From assembly GCF_024347455.1 (NCBI RefSeq), contig NZ_AP025483.1, positions 868,001 to 932,000 of the forward strand: a stretch of DNA of 64,000 nt, in the 5' to 3' direction. Below are positions 46,929 to 56,688 of this stretch, one piece after another; the first letter of the stretch is position 1, and each line of letters opens with the position of its first letter. Below the pieces are notes generated by a model, which was not told the origin of the DNA, made no database searches, and worked only from the letters and a program-made list of their open reading frames with translations. The DNA is from Vibrio echinoideorum (lineage in GTDB: Bacteria; Pseudomonadota; Gammaproteobacteria; Enterobacterales; Vibrionaceae). A program made the translations under genes and the position numbers.

Positions 46929-48488
46929 GTGAATATTCTAGGATATGCACAGAAGCTTGGTAAGGCGTTAATGCTACCAATCGCAACGCTTCCGATTGCG
47001 GCGCTTCTTTTACGTTTAGGTCAAGGCGATCTACTTGATATTCCATTCATGGCAGAAGCTGGTGGTGCTATCTTCGGTAACCTACCACTGCTATTTGGTC
47101 TAGGTATCGCGATTGGTCTTTCTAAAGACGGTAACGGCGCAGCGGGTCTTGCTGGTGCAGTTGCTTACTTCGTACTAACAGCGACAGCAACGACAATCAA
47201 CGCTGACGTTAACATGTCATTCTTCGGCGGTATCTTTGCAGGTATCATCGCGGGTCACTCTTACAACGCTTTCCATGCAACACGCCTTCCTGAGTGGCTG
47301 GCTTTCTTCGCGGGTAAACGTTTAGTACCTATAATGGCCGGTCTATTTGCACTTGTTGCAGGTGCTGTGTCTGGTGTGGTTTGGCCTGGTATTCAATCTG
47401 GTCTAGATGCATTAGCTCACGCGGTATCAACGTCTGGTGCTGTTGGCCAATTCGTTTACGGTACTCTTAACCGTGCACTTATCCCTGTAGGTCTACACCA
47501 CGTGTTGAACTCATACTTCTGGTTCGGTATGGGTACGTGTCAAGAAATCATCGTTGCTGGTCAAGGCGCATTCGCTAACATCACTCAACTTTGTGTTGAC
47601 CCTGCATTGGCTAAAACTTTAGTTGTTGGTCAAGAACATACATTCACATTCGCTAACTCAGTAACTCCAGAAATTACTACTGTTGTTAAAGAAGTGACTG
47701 AAACAGTTAAATCTGGCGACCTACACCGTTTCTTCGGTGGCGATAAAGGCGCTGGCGTATTCATGAACGGTTTCTTCCCAGTAATGATGTTCGGTCTACC
47801 AGGTGCTGCACTTGCAATGTACCTAGCTGCTCCTGCTGAAAAACGTAGCCAAGTTGGTGGCGCACTGTTCTCTGTTGCATTCTGTTCATTCCTAACAGGT
47901 ATCACAGAGCCGCTAGAATTCATGTTCGTATTCCTAGCTCCTGCGCTATACGCAATGCACGCTGTATTTACTGGTCTGTCTCTAGTTGTTGCTAACATGT
48001 TTGGTACTCTGCACGGTTTCGGTTTCTCTGCTGGTCTTATCGACTTCGTTTTGAACTGGGGTCTAGCAACTAAACCATTCACTCTACTATTGATTGGCTT
48101 AGCATTCGGTGCTCTATACTTCTTCACTTTCTCTTTCGCAATCCGCGCTTTCAACTTGAAGTCGCCAGGTCGTGAAGATGATGACGAAGCAGTAACTGCT
48201 CCTGCAGGCGACGCACCTAAAGGTGATGTTGCACGCCAATACCTAAAAGCACTAGGCGGTCACGAAAACCTGACTTCAATTGATGCTTGTATCACTCGTC
48301 TACGTCTAACTCTTAAAGACCGCTCTATCGCTGATGAAGTTGTTCTTAAGAAACTTGGCGCTAAAGGTGTGGTTAAACTAGGTGAGAACAACCTTCAAGT
48401 TATTCTAGGCCCTCTTGCTGAAATCGTAGCTGGCGAAATGAAAGCTATCGGTGCCGGTGAAGACCTATCTGATGTAAAACTTCCATAG
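46929..48488 (+). CDS. nagE: PTS N-acetylglucosamine EIICB component NagE (no IIA domain)
   Basis: 519 residues beginning at GTG 46929 with ATAGGGGGAAACAACTG in front. Integral membrane IIC domain (about 1-400; opening NILGYAQKLGKALMLPIATL) then a linker and a IIB domain (about 425-505) with the phosphorylated Cys in SIDACITRLRL. The E. coli protein carries an extra C-terminal IIA domain; here the protein stops after IIB, so Crr is the likely phosphate donor. Imports GlcNAc as GlcNAc-6-P. Strongly biased codons suggest high expression. Confidence 0.96.
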   Translation: MNILGYAQKLGKALMLPIATLPIAALLLRLGQGDLLDIPFMAEAGGAIFGNLPLLFGLGIAIGLSKDGNGAAGLAGAVAYFVLTATATTINADVNMSFFGGIFAGIIAGHSYNAFHATRLPEWLAFFAGKRLVPIMAGLFALVAGAVSGVVWPGIQSGLDALAHAVSTSGAVGQFVYGTLNRALIPVGLHHVLNSYFWFGMGTCQEIIVAGQGAFANITQLCVDPALAKTLVVGQEHTFTFANSVTPEITTVVKEVTETVKSGDLHRFFGGDKGAGVFMNGFFPVMMFGLPGAALAMYLAAPAEKRSQVGGALFSVAFCSFLTGITEPLEFMFVFLAPALYAMHAVFTGLSLVVANMFGTLHGFGFSAGLIDFVLNWGLATKPFTLLLIGLAFGALYFFTFSFAIRAFNLKSPGREDDDEAVTAPAGDAPKGDVARQYLKALGGHENLTSIDACITRLRLTLKDRSIADEVVLKKLGAKGVVKLGENNLQVILGPLAEIVAGEMKAIGAGEDLSDVKLP

Positions 48489-48542
48489 TAAGGGAAGTAC
48501 TTATTAAGACGTAACAACTGCTCTTAACTAAGTTTTAGATTG

Positions 48543-48569
48543 AAAGCCTCCCACATGGGAGGCTTTTTT
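48543..48569 (+). terminator. Terminator after nagE
   Basis: AAAGCCTCCCA / TGGGAGGCTTTTTT with a short loop. The remaining 220 bases up to glnS show no other clear feature. Confidence 0.93.
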
Positions 48570-48790
48570 GTGCTTACCGTTTAAGGTCAGTGAACAAGGT
48601 TCGTTCTATTCTTCATCGAATAACATAAATAATCACAATTAACTGATGGTTCTTATTGTGCAAAGGGGAAGAATTGTGGATGATTAGCAACAATGATCTT
48701 TCTATCTTTGACTGGCAGTGAAAGCGGCCTTTTCCTTAAAGATGAAAGATAACTTTCTCTGACAATACTAAATACATAGAGGTGCTATAG

Positions 48791-50458
48791 ATGAGTGAAG
48801 CTGAGGCTCGTCCATCGAATTTCATTCGCCAAATTATCGATAAAGATTTAGCGGATGGTACACACAGTAGCGTGCATACTCGTTTCCCGCCGGAGCCGAA
48901 TGGCTACCTGCACATTGGTCACGCTAAATCTATTTGCTTGAACTTTGGTATTGCTCAGGACTACCAGGGACAATGTAATCTTCGTTTCGATGATACAAAC
49001 CCTGAAAAAGAAGACGTTGAATACGTTGAGTCAATTAAGAATGATGTAAGCTGGTTAGGCTTCGAATGGTCTGGTGATATTTGTTATTCATCAAACTACT
49101 TCGATACGCTTTACGCTTATGCTGTGGAATTAATTAATAAAGGCTTAGCGTATGTTGACGAGCTAAGTCCTGAGCAGATCCGTGAATACCGTGGCACGTT
49201 AAAAGAGCCAGGTAAAGCGAGCCCGTACCGCGACCGTAGCCCAGAAGAAAACCTAGCGCTGTTTGAAAAAATGCGCGATGGTGGCTTTGAAGAAGGCAAA
49301 GTGTGTCTACGTGCTAAGATCGACATGAGCTCTTCATTCATGGTGATGCGCGATCCTGTGATCTACCGTGTTCGTTTTGCTCATCACCATCAGACTGCTG
49401 ATAAGTGGTGCATTTACCCAATGTACGACTTCACTCATTGTATCTCTGATGCATTGGAAGGTATTACGCACTCGATCTGTACGCTTGAATTCCAAGATAA
49501 CCGTCGTTTGTACGATTGGGTTCTAGACAACATCACTATTGATTGCCAACCTCGTCAATATGAATTTAGCCGTCTAAATCTTGAATACACAGTAATGTCT
49601 AAGCGTAAGCTGAACCAACTTGTGGTTGAAAACCTAGTTCAAGGTTGGGACGACCCGCGTATGCCTACTATTTCTGGTTTACGTCGTCGCGGCTTTACTT
49701 CTAGCTCAATTCGCGAATTCTGTAAGCGTATTGGTGTAACGAAGCAAGAGAACATGATTGAGTTCGGTTCACTTGAATCTTGCATTCGTGACGATCTGAA
49801 CGAAAATGCACCGCGTGCTATGGCTGTTCTGGATCCAGTTAAAGTTGTGATTGAAAACTACGATGCAGACGCAGTAGAAACGCTAACCGTAGCAAACCAT
49901 CCAAACAAGCTAGAAATGGGGACTCGTGAAGTACCGTTTACACGCGAAGTTTGGATTGAGCGTGATGATTTCCGTGAAGAAGCAAACAAGAAATACAAGC
50001 GTTTGGTTCTAGGTAAAGAAGTTCGCCTACGTGGTGCTTACGTGATCAAAGCTGAACGCATTGAGAAAGATGCAGAAGGCAATATTACGACTATCTTCTG
50101 TTCTTATGATAACGAAACACTAGGTAAGAACCCTGCAGATGGCCGTAAAGTGAAAGGCGTTATCCACTGGGTATCGGCTGATAAAGCACTGCCTGCTGAG
50201 ATTCGTTTATACGATCGCCTATTCACAGTGGCAAACCCAGCTGCTGCTGATGACTTCACTGCGACACTTAACCCAGAATCGCTTGTTACGCTAAACGGTT
50301 TCGTTGAACCAAGCTTAGTGGACGGTGTGGCTGAGCAAGCGTATCAGTTTGAACGTACTGGTTACTTCTGTGTAGATTCAAAAGACTCTAAATCAGATGC
50401 ACTAGTATTCAACCGCACGGTTGGTCTACGTGATACTTGGGGTAAAACTGAGGCTTAA
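48791..50458 (+). CDS. glnS: Glutaminyl-tRNA synthetase GlnS
   Basis: 555 residues. Class I signature [15 protein letters not shown] (HIGH), [23 protein letters not shown]-like VMSKRKLN (about 263) and two C-terminal beta-barrel domains recognising the anticodon. Charges tRNA-Gln with glutamine. Single gene with AGAGGTGCTATAG before the start. In V. cholerae the nag genes and glnS are also neighbours, as I recall. Confidence 0.97.
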   Translation: MSEAEARPSNFIRQIIDKDLADGTHSSVHTRFPPEPNGYLHIGHAKSICLNFGIAQDYQGQCNLRFDDTNPEKEDVEYVESIKNDVSWLGFEWSGDICYSSNYFDTLYAYAVELINKGLAYVDELSPEQIREYRGTLKEPGKASPYRDRSPEENLALFEKMRDGGFEEGKVCLRAKIDMSSSFMVMRDPVIYRVRFAHHHQTADKWCIYPMYDFTHCISDALEGITHSICTLEFQDNRRLYDWVLDNITIDCQPRQYEFSRLNLEYTVMSKRKLNQLVVENLVQGWDDPRMPTISGLRRRGFTSSSIREFCKRIGVTKQENMIEFGSLESCIRDDLNENAPRAMAVLDPVKVVIENYDADAVETLTVANHPNKLEMGTREVPFTREVWIERDDFREEANKKYKRLVLGKEVRLRGAYVIKAERIEKDAEGNITTIFCSYDNETLGKNPADGRKVKGVIHWVSADKALPAEIRLYDRLFTVANPAAADDFTATLNPESLVTLNGFVEPSLVDGVAEQAYQFERTGYFCVDSKDSKSDALVFNRTVGLRDTWGKTEA

Positions 50459-50494
50459 TAGCTGAAGTGCTTGGCTTGTTAAAAGCAACCCAAT

Positions 50495-50522
50495 AAAAAA
50501 CCGGCTTTGAGCCGGTTTTTTT
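50495..50522. terminator. Bidirectional terminator between glnS and the pseudopilin gene
   Basis: AAAAAACCGGCTTTGAGCCGGTTTTTT: 11-bp arms with a 4-5-nt loop and T-runs on both strands, between convergent genes. Confidence 0.93.
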
Positions 50523-50570
50523 GTATCTGAGCTTTATCTGTATTTATAGACATTTGCTTCTGAAACGATT

Positions 50571-51197
50571 TTATAAGTTAGGATCTTGCTGTGTGACTTC
50601 ACCTGTTCGTGAGTTGTACCAGAATACATACCCAGCATCATCAGGATCACTGTTGTAATCGATACCAGTAAATATGTAGTAACACACGGCCAATTTTGTT
50701 TGAGGGCTGCCATCTTTGGCTACAAATTGATGATTCTGACGGCGCGTAATAAAATCAAAGGAATCTGATTGATTAGGATCTGTCGTGGCGGTTAAATCAG
50801 TACTCATAATAGCGTTCCAAATTGAAACGCATCCTTGGTCGCCTTGGCCTATATTATAGGGCTGACCCATTGGATTACCTTTATCTACACCTAAAGGATA
50901 GCCAACATCATTGATGTCGAGTTGTGGATCACCATTAATATCTTCACCAAAGCCAGGCAGATCGTTCATTTCTGAATTCCCACCACCACTGACTAACCAT
51001 TTACTATGAGCAAATGTTATTGCACTTTGGAATTGAGATTGGGCGCCTTCAAATAGAGCTATTCGGCTGTCATTCTGGATGTTCAAAAATCGGGGGAGGG
51101 CAACAACAGCAAGTACAGCAATAATCACAATCACGACTAGCAGCTCTATTAGGGTAAAAGCGTTTATTGTCTGTATCTTTCTGTTTGGGTAACTCAT
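50571..51197 (-). CDS. Orphan type IV pilin/pseudopilin-like protein
   Basis: 208 residues with a class III signal: short leader MSYPNRKIQTINA then FTLIELLVVIVIIAVLAVVALP, the hydrophobic assembly helix with Glu at +5. The residue before the cleavage point is Ala instead of the usual Gly. The C-terminal part is globular with two Cys (GDQGCVSIW, LAVCYYIF) and acidic, GspG-like loops (DSFDFITRRQ). No pilus or type II secretion genes are nearby; only glnS and fur flank it. It may be a minor pilin of a distant MSHA or type IV system. Confidence 0.8.
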   Translation of the reverse strand: MSYPNRKIQTINAFTLIELLVVIVIIAVLAVVALPRFLNIQNDSRIALFEGAQSQFQSAITFAHSKWLVSGGGNSEMNDLPGFGEDINGDPQLDINDVGYPLGVDKGNPMGQPYNIGQGDQGCVSIWNAIMSTDLTATTDPNQSDSFDFITRRQNHQFVAKDGSPQTKLAVCYYIFTGIDYNSDPDDAGYVFWYNSRTGEVTQQDPNL

Positions 51198-51209
51198 AGA
51201 GCCTCACAT

Positions 51210-51236
51210 AAAAAACGCCGGCCTAAGCCAGCGTTC
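51210..51236 (-). terminator. Terminator after fur
   Basis: On the - strand AACGCTGGC / GCCGGCGTT with a TTAG loop and one G-U pair, then TTTTTT. It lies between the fur stop and the pseudopilin start. Confidence 0.85.
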
Positions 51237-51240
51237 TGTG

Positions 51241-51690
51241 TTACTTCTTCGCTTTATGTGCGTCTGGGTTGCCTTTGCAATCCCCAGTGATGCTTTTTCC
51301 GTACAAGTATAAACTGTGGTTTGTCAGTTTCACGTTGTAACGTTCCGCGATTTCGTTCTGTCTTTCTTCGATAAGGTCATCAGAGAATTCAATAACTTCA
51401 CCACAGTCTAGGCACACAAGATGGTCATGGTGGTGCTGAGTTGAAAGTTCAAATACAGATTTACCGCCTTCAAAGTGGTGACGAGTAACAATGCCAGCGT
51501 CATCGAATTGGTTAAGCACTCGATAAACGGTCGCAAGACCAATTTCTTCACCTAAGTCGATCAGCTTCTTATATAAATCTTCAGCACTAATATGTTGGCA
51601 GTCTGGCTGTTGTAATACTTCTAAAATTTTGAGCCGTGGAAGGGTCACTTTAAGACCAGCATCTTTTAGCGCTTGATTATTGTCTGACAT
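51241..51690 (-). CDS. fur: Ferric uptake regulator Fur
   Basis: 149 residues from ATG 51690 (AGGAAAGTAT upstream); the frame to 51744 adds residues unlike Fur and is not used. N-terminal winged helix (AGLKVTLPRLKILEVL), a hinge and the dimer domain with metal ligands HHHDHLVCLDCGEVIEF (the CxxC zinc pair) and the C-terminal HKAKK. Represses iron uptake genes with Fe(II). Followed by a terminator; divergent from the DUF4442 gene. Confidence 0.97.
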   Translation of the reverse strand: MSDNNQALKDAGLKVTLPRLKILEVLQQPDCQHISAEDLYKKLIDLGEEIGLATVYRVLNQFDDAGIVTRHHFEGGKSVFELSTQHHHDHLVCLDCGEVIEFSDDLIEERQNEIAERYNVKLTNHSLYLYGKSITGDCKGNPDAHKAKK

Positions 51691-51897
51691 ATACTTTCCT
51701 GTTGATGATCTGCCGCAATTAACAGAATTCAATATTAATACCATTATAGTTTAGTCAGGCATAACAATAAACCACGAACTTCAAAGGGTTACTCACCGAC
51801 ATCACAATCTGTTTTGTAAAATGGAGGTATCTCACTTATAGTGGAGGTACGACCAGTCAAGGTGGTGGTGTTTCTGATATAAACATGGAATGTTGTT

Positions 51898-52404
51898 ATG
51901 AATAAGCAACTCGCAAAAATCTATAAACCGAACATTGTAAAATTCGCTCTCAATATTTGGCCTCCTTTCTGGGGAGCCGGTATTAGAATTGCCCATATTA
52001 GCGCTGATTTTAGGGTCGTTAAAACGATACTGAAACTACGTTGGTGGAACAAAAATGCCAATCGTACTCAATATGGTGGCAGCATATTTTCCTTAACTGA
52101 CCCTGTTTATTCTCTGATGCTCATGGGGATCTTAGGTGAGAGGTATTATGTTTGGGATAAAGAAGCGAGTATTAATTTTATTAAACCGGGTCAGTCTGAC
52201 TTGTATGCGGATTTTGAAATAAGTCAGGGGCAGCTTGATGAAATCTATCGTCAGACACAGCTTGGTGAAAAGTGTTTCCCAGAATTTATTATCCACGTAA
52301 AAGATAATCAGGGGAATGTGGTGTCAGAAATTCAGCGAACTCTGTATGTTAGAAAGAAGCCACAATTTAGAGATGATGACGAAGTATTAGAAGCTGAATG
52401 TTGA
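51898..52404 (+). CDS. DUF4442 hotdog-fold protein (putative thioesterase)
   Basis: 168 residues of the DUF4442 family, related to PaaI/YiiD-type hotdog thioesterases: WPPFWGAGIRIAHISADFR, the helix region NANRTQYGGSIFSLTDPVYSL with the Asn/Gly-rich substrate loop, and ASINFIKPGQSDLYADFEIS. A function in lipid or CoA metabolism is possible; the usual catalytic Asp/Glu is not obvious to me. Transcribed alone with ATGTTGTT leader and its own terminator. Confidence 0.8.
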   Translation: MNKQLAKIYKPNIVKFALNIWPPFWGAGIRIAHISADFRVVKTILKLRWWNKNANRTQYGGSIFSLTDPVYSLMLMGILGERYYVWDKEASINFIKPGQSDLYADFEISQGQLDEIYRQTQLGEKCFPEFIIHVKDNQGNVVSEIQRTLYVRKKPQFRDDDEVLEAEC

Positions 52405-52423
52405 TTGATAGACATTAAATGGC

Positions 52424-52450
52424 AAAAAACCTCCCATAAGGAGGTTTTTT
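52424..52450. terminator. Bidirectional terminator between DUF4442 and fldA
   Basis: Perfect 11-bp arms AAAAAACCTCC / GGAGGTTTTTT with a 5-nt loop, between convergent genes. Confidence 0.93.
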
Positions 52451-52500
52451 CATATCTACATAACGGTCATTAATTGTAACAATTAACAATCGCTAGAGAA

Positions 52501-53034
52501 TTAGTCTTCTAGCTCTGCTAGGCACATTTCTTCGTGGATTTGTTTAACCCAGTTAGATACACGCTCATCAGTTAGCTCAGGTTGACGGTCTTCATCGATA
52601 CATAAACCAACGAATTGGCTGTCATCGCCTTCAACTAAACCTTTCGATGCTTCGAATTCGTAGCTTTCAGTAGATGTGTAACCTAAGATAGTGCCGCCTT
52701 TCGCTTCAACGATGTCACGGACAGTACCCATAGCATCACAGAAGTATTCTGCGTAATCTTCTTGGTCGCCACAACCAAAGATAGCAACAAGCTTAGTTGA
52801 AAAATCAATAGCTTCTAGCTCAGGGAAAAAGTCGTCCCAATCACATTGTGCTTCGCCGTAGTACCACGTAGGGATACCAAGCAGCAGTAGATCGAAGTTA
52901 TCGATATCTTCTTTGCTGCTTTTTGCAATGTCTTGAACTTGAACGAGCTGCTTGCCCAATTGCTTTTGAATCATCTTAGCAACAGCTTCAGTGTTACCTG
53001 TATCGCTACCAAAGAAGAGACCTACACTTGCCAT
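52501..53034 (-). CDS. fldA: Flavodoxin FldA
   Basis: 177 residues from ATG 53034; the first six residues of the longer frame (to 53052) are not flavodoxin. FMN phosphate loop GSDTGNTEAVAK, the 50s loop GIPTWYYGEAQCDWDDF with aromatic flavin contacts, and the 90s loop FGCGDQEDYAEYFCDA. Long-chain flavodoxin, an electron carrier for IspG/IspH, biotin synthesis and anaerobic enzymes. Located between the DUF2788 gene and DUF4442, near fur as in many proteobacteria. Confidence 0.95.
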   Translation of the reverse strand: MASVGLFFGSDTGNTEAVAKMIQKQLGKQLVQVQDIAKSSKEDIDNFDLLLLGIPTWYYGEAQCDWDDFFPELEAIDFSTKLVAIFGCGDQEDYAEYFCDAMGTVRDIVEAKGGTILGYTSTESYEFEASKGLVEGDDSQFVGLCIDEDRQPELTDERVSNWVKQIHEEMCLAELED

Positions 53035-53091
53035 AGAATCATTACCTTTCATTTTGTCTGTTGTCGGTGTAATAAAGTTCGGAGGAAATCG

Positions 53092-53310
53092 TTAGATTCC
53101 AGTTCCTTCCCAGCTTAGTTGGATTATCCCTTTTGCGATAAAACCTGCGCAGCCAAGGAAAAGTACTAACCATACGATACGACGACCAAATGCAGGAACA
53201 TTTCCCTGCTTTAGAACGTCTTTAATTGCCATTCCGATTAGAAAGAAAATCGCGGCAAACAGAAGATCTAAACCAACAGATTCAATGATGTTCATGTAGT
53301 CGTAAAGCAT
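53092..53310 (-). CDS. DUF2788 family small membrane protein
   Basis: 72 residues from ATG 53310 (AAGGTTCCC upstream), with two membrane segments (GLDLLFAAIFFLIGMAI and RIVWLVLFLGCAGFIAKGII) joined by a basic loop (KDVLKQGNVPAFGRR). DUF2788 is a small family next to fldA in vibrios; function unknown. It precedes fldA by 57 bases on the same strand and is probably cotranscribed. Confidence 0.75.
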   Translation of the reverse strand: MLYDYMNIIESVGLDLLFAAIFFLIGMAIKDVLKQGNVPAFGRRIVWLVLFLGCAGFIAKGIIQLSWEGTGI

Positions 53311-53418
53311 GGGAACCTTATATACCAAATTTGCTTGGGCGCACTATATCACTGTTGTGAGATAAAGTTAATCTGCTGTGATTACACAGCTCTCATTTAT
53401 ATCGACTAATCAATATAT

Positions 53419-54180
53419 TTAAGCGATGAATTTTCTTATTGCACGGAGCACTTCGGCTGGTTTTTCCGCATGTAACCAGTGTCCAGTATTGGCGATAACA
53501 TGTGCCTTTGCGTTGGAAAATTGCTGCTGAACAGCGGTTTGGTGTTCAGCGGTGAGGTAATCAGAATCACCTCCCTTTATTAGCAATGTTTTGACCGACG
53601 TTTTATCAATCGGTTCCCAACCAATAATCTGCGGGTAGTTGTTTATTAGTGATGCAACGTTGAAACGCCACTCCATGATACCTTGCTCTGTTTTGAACAA
53701 AGACTTGGTTAAAAACTGGCGAACCCCGTCGATTTCGATATGTTTGGCGAGAATTTTCAGTGCGTCTGAACGTGATGTCGGTTTTTCTTCAATCACGGCT
53801 TGCAGACCGGCGAATACGTTGTCGTGGCGATTTTGAGTGTACGAAACAGGCGCCATATCCAATACAATTAATTTATGTAGTGCAAGATGCTGCGTTAGTG
53901 CCATCGCCACCTTACCACCCATAGAGTGACCAATCACGGTGACATTTTTTAACGCAAGGTCATTCAGTAATTGAGCGACATCTTTTGCCATTGCTTGATA
54001 GTTATGAATATCACTATGGAACGATTGGCCGTGGTTGCGCAGATCGATGCTAAGCACCTGATGATCGGCTTTTAGATCCCTAGCCAGCAAGCCAAGGTTG
54101 TCCAGATTACCAAATAATCCATGGATCAAAACAATGGTGTGACCCTCACCTTCTAATTTATAGTTGAGCTGTACTGACAT
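53419..54180 (-). CDS. ybfF: Alpha/beta hydrolase (esterase) YbfF
   Basis: 253 residues from ATG 54180, which fits the family start (MSVQLNYKLEGEGHTIVLIH); an in-frame ATG at 54195 and a longer frame to 54255 are possible. Oxyanion loop HGLFGNLDNLG, nucleophile elbow VIGHSMGGKVA and final His in NTGHWLHAEKP. Small esterase acting on acyl esters or acyl-CoA in vitro. Divergent from seqA with about 90 bases between; the pairing with seqA and pgm is well known in enterics. Confidence 0.88.
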   Translation of the reverse strand: MSVQLNYKLEGEGHTIVLIHGLFGNLDNLGLLARDLKADHQVLSIDLRNHGQSFHSDIHNYQAMAKDVAQLLNDLALKNVTVIGHSMGGKVAMALTQHLALHKLIVLDMAPVSYTQNRHDNVFAGLQAVIEEKPTSRSDALKILAKHIEIDGVRQFLTKSLFKTEQGIMEWRFNVASLINNYPQIIGWEPIDKTSVKTLLIKGGDSDYLTAEHQTAVQQQFSNAKAHVIANTGHWLHAEKPAEVLRAIRKFIA

Positions 54181-54273
54181 TTTTATCTTATTCATGGTGG
54201 GTTTGACGTAGAGTATCCGCGCGGATCTCGCTATAATCCCCCAGAGTTTAAACATTGAGATTGTGAAAAGCGA

Positions 54274-54813
54274 ATGAAAACAATTGAGGTTGATGAGGAC
54301 CTATACCGTTTTATTGCGGGTCAGACAGAACGTATTGGCGAAAGCGCTTCAGATATTCTGCGCCGCTTGTTACAGGTTGATAGCCAAGGCATGGTTCCGA
54401 TCGAACAGATCGTTGAGCCAAAAGGTATCGTTGTTAGCAAAGAGGTAGGCTTTACTCCAGAGAAATTCGATGGCGTTAAAGAAATGCGCTCACTACTAAT
54501 ATCAGATGAGTTTGCATCACTAAAGAAAGCCATTGATCGTTTTATGCTTGTGTTATCAACACTGCATAAAATCGACCCTTTAAGCTTTTCAGAAGCAACT
54601 CAAGTCAAAGGTCGCAAGCGTGTTTACTTTGCAGATAACGAAGAAACGTTGTTAGCAAACGGTAACACAACGAAGCCTAAAGCTATTCCACAAAGTCCTT
54701 TTTGGGTTATTACTAATAATAACACTAGCCGTAAAAGACAGATGGTTGAGCAGCTTATGAGCCGTATGAATTTCCAAGCAGAATTGATAGAAAAAGTAAC
54801 AGGTTCAATTTAA
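54274..54813 (+). CDS. seqA: Replication initiation negative regulator SeqA
   Basis: 179 residues: N-terminal oligomerisation motif (MKTIEVDEDLYRFIAGQTERIGESASDILRRLL is cited in part), a flexible linker and the C-terminal DNA-binding domain (FSEATQVKGRKRVYFA, NNNTSRKRQMVEQLM). It binds hemimethylated GATC pairs, sequesters the origin after firing and organises newly made DNA. Next to pgm on the same strand, as in E. coli, with a terminator between. Confidence 0.96.
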   Translation: MKTIEVDEDLYRFIAGQTERIGESASDILRRLLQVDSQGMVPIEQIVEPKGIVVSKEVGFTPEKFDGVKEMRSLLISDEFASLKKAIDRFMLVLSTLHKIDPLSFSEATQVKGRKRVYFADNEETLLANGNTTKPKAIPQSPFWVITNNNTSRKRQMVEQLMSRMNFQAELIEKVTGSI

Positions 54814-54826
54814 AGAAATCTGATTT

Positions 54827-54872
54827 AAACCTCATAATATCCATGGATAAGAAGATATTATGAGGTTTTTTT
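54827..54872 (+). terminator. Terminator between seqA and pgm
   Basis: AAACCTCATAATAT / ATATTATGAGGTTT, 14-bp perfect stem with a 16-nt loop, followed by TTTTG. It lies about 35 bases before pgm. Confidence 0.85.
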
Positions 54873-54905
54873 GTTTTTAAATTTTATATATAAGGATGTC
54901 GAAAA

Positions 54906-56552
54906 ATGGCTATGCACCCTCGTGCCGGGCAAAAAGCTCAGCAGGAAGATCTTCATAATATTCCGGCTTTAGTGGCTAACTATTTCTTACAGCAACCGGA
55001 CGCTAGTAACCCAGACCATAAAGTACTATTCGGTACTTCGGGTCATCGAGGTACAGCAGACAAATCAACCTTCAATGAAAATCATATTCTAGCGATTGCT
55101 CAAGCGGTTGCTGAGGTTCGTGCTGATCAGGGTACAACAGGCCCACTTTTCTTAGGTAAAGATACTCACGCTCTATCTGAGCCTGCGTTTTCTACTGTTA
55201 TCGAAGTGCTTGTAGCAAACGGTGTTGAAGTTATTATTCAAGAAAAAAATGGCTTTACTCCAACACCTGGTATCTCGCACGCGATTCTTACGCACAACTT
55301 GGTTAATGACAAAAAAGCCGATGGCATTGTTATTACCCCTTCACATAACCCGCCACAAGACGGTGGTATCAAATATAACCCGACACACGGCGGTCCTGCT
55401 GAAGCTGAACTAACTCAAGCGATTGAAGATCGCGCGAACGTTATTATCGCTGAGCAAATGCAAGGTGTTAAACGTACTCCTATCGCGCAAGCTAAACAGT
55501 CTGATTTAGTTAAAGAGGTTGATCTGGTTGCACCTTACATTGCTGATTTAGTTAACGTTGTTGATATGGAAGCGATCCAGAAAGCAAACATCAAGATTGG
55601 TGTTGACCCACTGGGTGGTAGCGGTATTGATTACTGGCGTCAAATTGGTAAAGCGTACAATTTAGATCTTACTCTTGTAAGTGAAGCTATCGATCCTTCG
55701 TTCCAATTTATGTCTTTAGATAAAGATGGCGTGGTTCGTATGGACTGTTCTTCGCCATATGCGATGGCCGGTTTATTGGCTCTTAAAGACGATTACGAAC
55801 TCGCGTTTGGTAATGACCCAGATTACGATCGCCACGGCATTGTTACGCCAAAAGGCCTGATGAATCCAAACCACTTTCTAGCGGTTTGTATTGACTACCT
55901 ATACCGTAACCGTGAAGGTTGGGGCAAAGACGTTGCAGTGGGTAAAACACTAGTATCAAGTGCACTAATCGACCGTGTTGTTGCTGACTTAGGTCGTGAA
56001 CTTTGCGAAGTACCCGTTGGATTCAAATGGTTCGTTGACGGCTTATACAACGGTCAATTTGGTTTCGGTGGTGAAGAGAGTGCTGGCGCATCTTTCTTAC
56101 GTAAAGACGGTACGCCTTGGTCAACAGATAAAGATGGCCTAATTCTTTGCCTACTTGCGGCTGAGATCACAGCAGTTACGGGTAAGAACCCACAAGAATA
56201 CTACGAAGAGCTTGCTGCTAAACACGGTGAATCTAAGTACAACCGTATTCAAGCGGTAGCAAATGGCGCACAAAAAGACGTGCTTAAGAAGCTGTCTCCA
56301 GAGATGGTTTCTGCTGAGACGCTGGCTGGTGACCCAATTACTGCACGCCTAACGCACGCTCCAGGTAATGGTGCTGCGATTGGTGGACTAAAAGTGACGA
56401 CTGAAAACGGTTGGTTTGCTGCTCGTCCATCAGGTACAGAAGACATCTACAAGATCTACTGTGAAAGCTTTAAAGGTGAAGAGCACCTAAAAGCAATCGA
56501 AGCAGAAGCTCAAGAGATTGTTAATCAAGTATTTGCAGCTGCTGGCTTATAA
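54906..56552 (+). CDS. pgm: Phosphoglucomutase (alpha-D-glucose phosphate-specific)
   Basis: 548 residues. N-terminal [17 protein letters not shown], catalytic Ser146 in [11 protein letters not shown], metal loop [10 protein letters not shown], sugar-specificity loop GGEESAGAS and phosphate loop [10 protein letters not shown]. Interconverts glucose-1-P and glucose-6-P. The start is chosen at ATG 54906, after TAAGGATGTCGAAA. Follows seqA; terminator downstream. Confidence 0.97.
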   Translation: MAMHPRAGQKAQQEDLHNIPALVANYFLQQPDASNPDHKVLFGTSGHRGTADKSTFNENHILAIAQAVAEVRADQGTTGPLFLGKDTHALSEPAFSTVIEVLVANGVEVIIQEKNGFTPTPGISHAILTHNLVNDKKADGIVITPSHNPPQDGGIKYNPTHGGPAEAELTQAIEDRANVIIAEQMQGVKRTPIAQAKQSDLVKEVDLVAPYIADLVNVVDMEAIQKANIKIGVDPLGGSGIDYWRQIGKAYNLDLTLVSEAIDPSFQFMSLDKDGVVRMDCSSPYAMAGLLALKDDYELAFGNDPDYDRHGIVTPKGLMNPNHFLAVCIDYLYRNREGWGKDVAVGKTLVSSALIDRVVADLGRELCEVPVGFKWFVDGLYNGQFGFGGEESAGASFLRKDGTPWSTDKDGLILCLLAAEITAVTGKNPQEYYEELAAKHGESKYNRIQAVANGAQKDVLKKLSPEMVSAETLAGDPITARLTHAPGNGAAIGGLKVTTENGWFAARPSGTEDIYKIYCESFKGEEHLKAIEAEAQEIVNQVFAAAGL

Positions 56553-56590
56553 TCGAAAACTGATTGATAGCGCCACAAAGTAAATAGTAG

Positions 56591-56622
56591 AAGGGTTGAT
56601 GTGAAAACATCAGCCCTTTTTT
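56591..56622. terminator. Terminator between pgm and the DUF1853 gene
   Basis: AAGGGTTGATGT / ACATCAGCCCTT (one G-U), followed by TTTTTT. Its stem core is nearly identical to the terminator at 58427-58460. Confidence 0.88.
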
Positions 56623-56688
56623 TATCAGCTTGTGGGTAAAGCGGCTAAGGCTAGGTGGTTGAATTGCTGTACAACTGAGTCGATTATC

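Noticed and set aside
47630..48154. 174-codon - strand frame opposite nagE
   Set aside because: A shadow of the strongly codon-biased nagE gene; no start signals.
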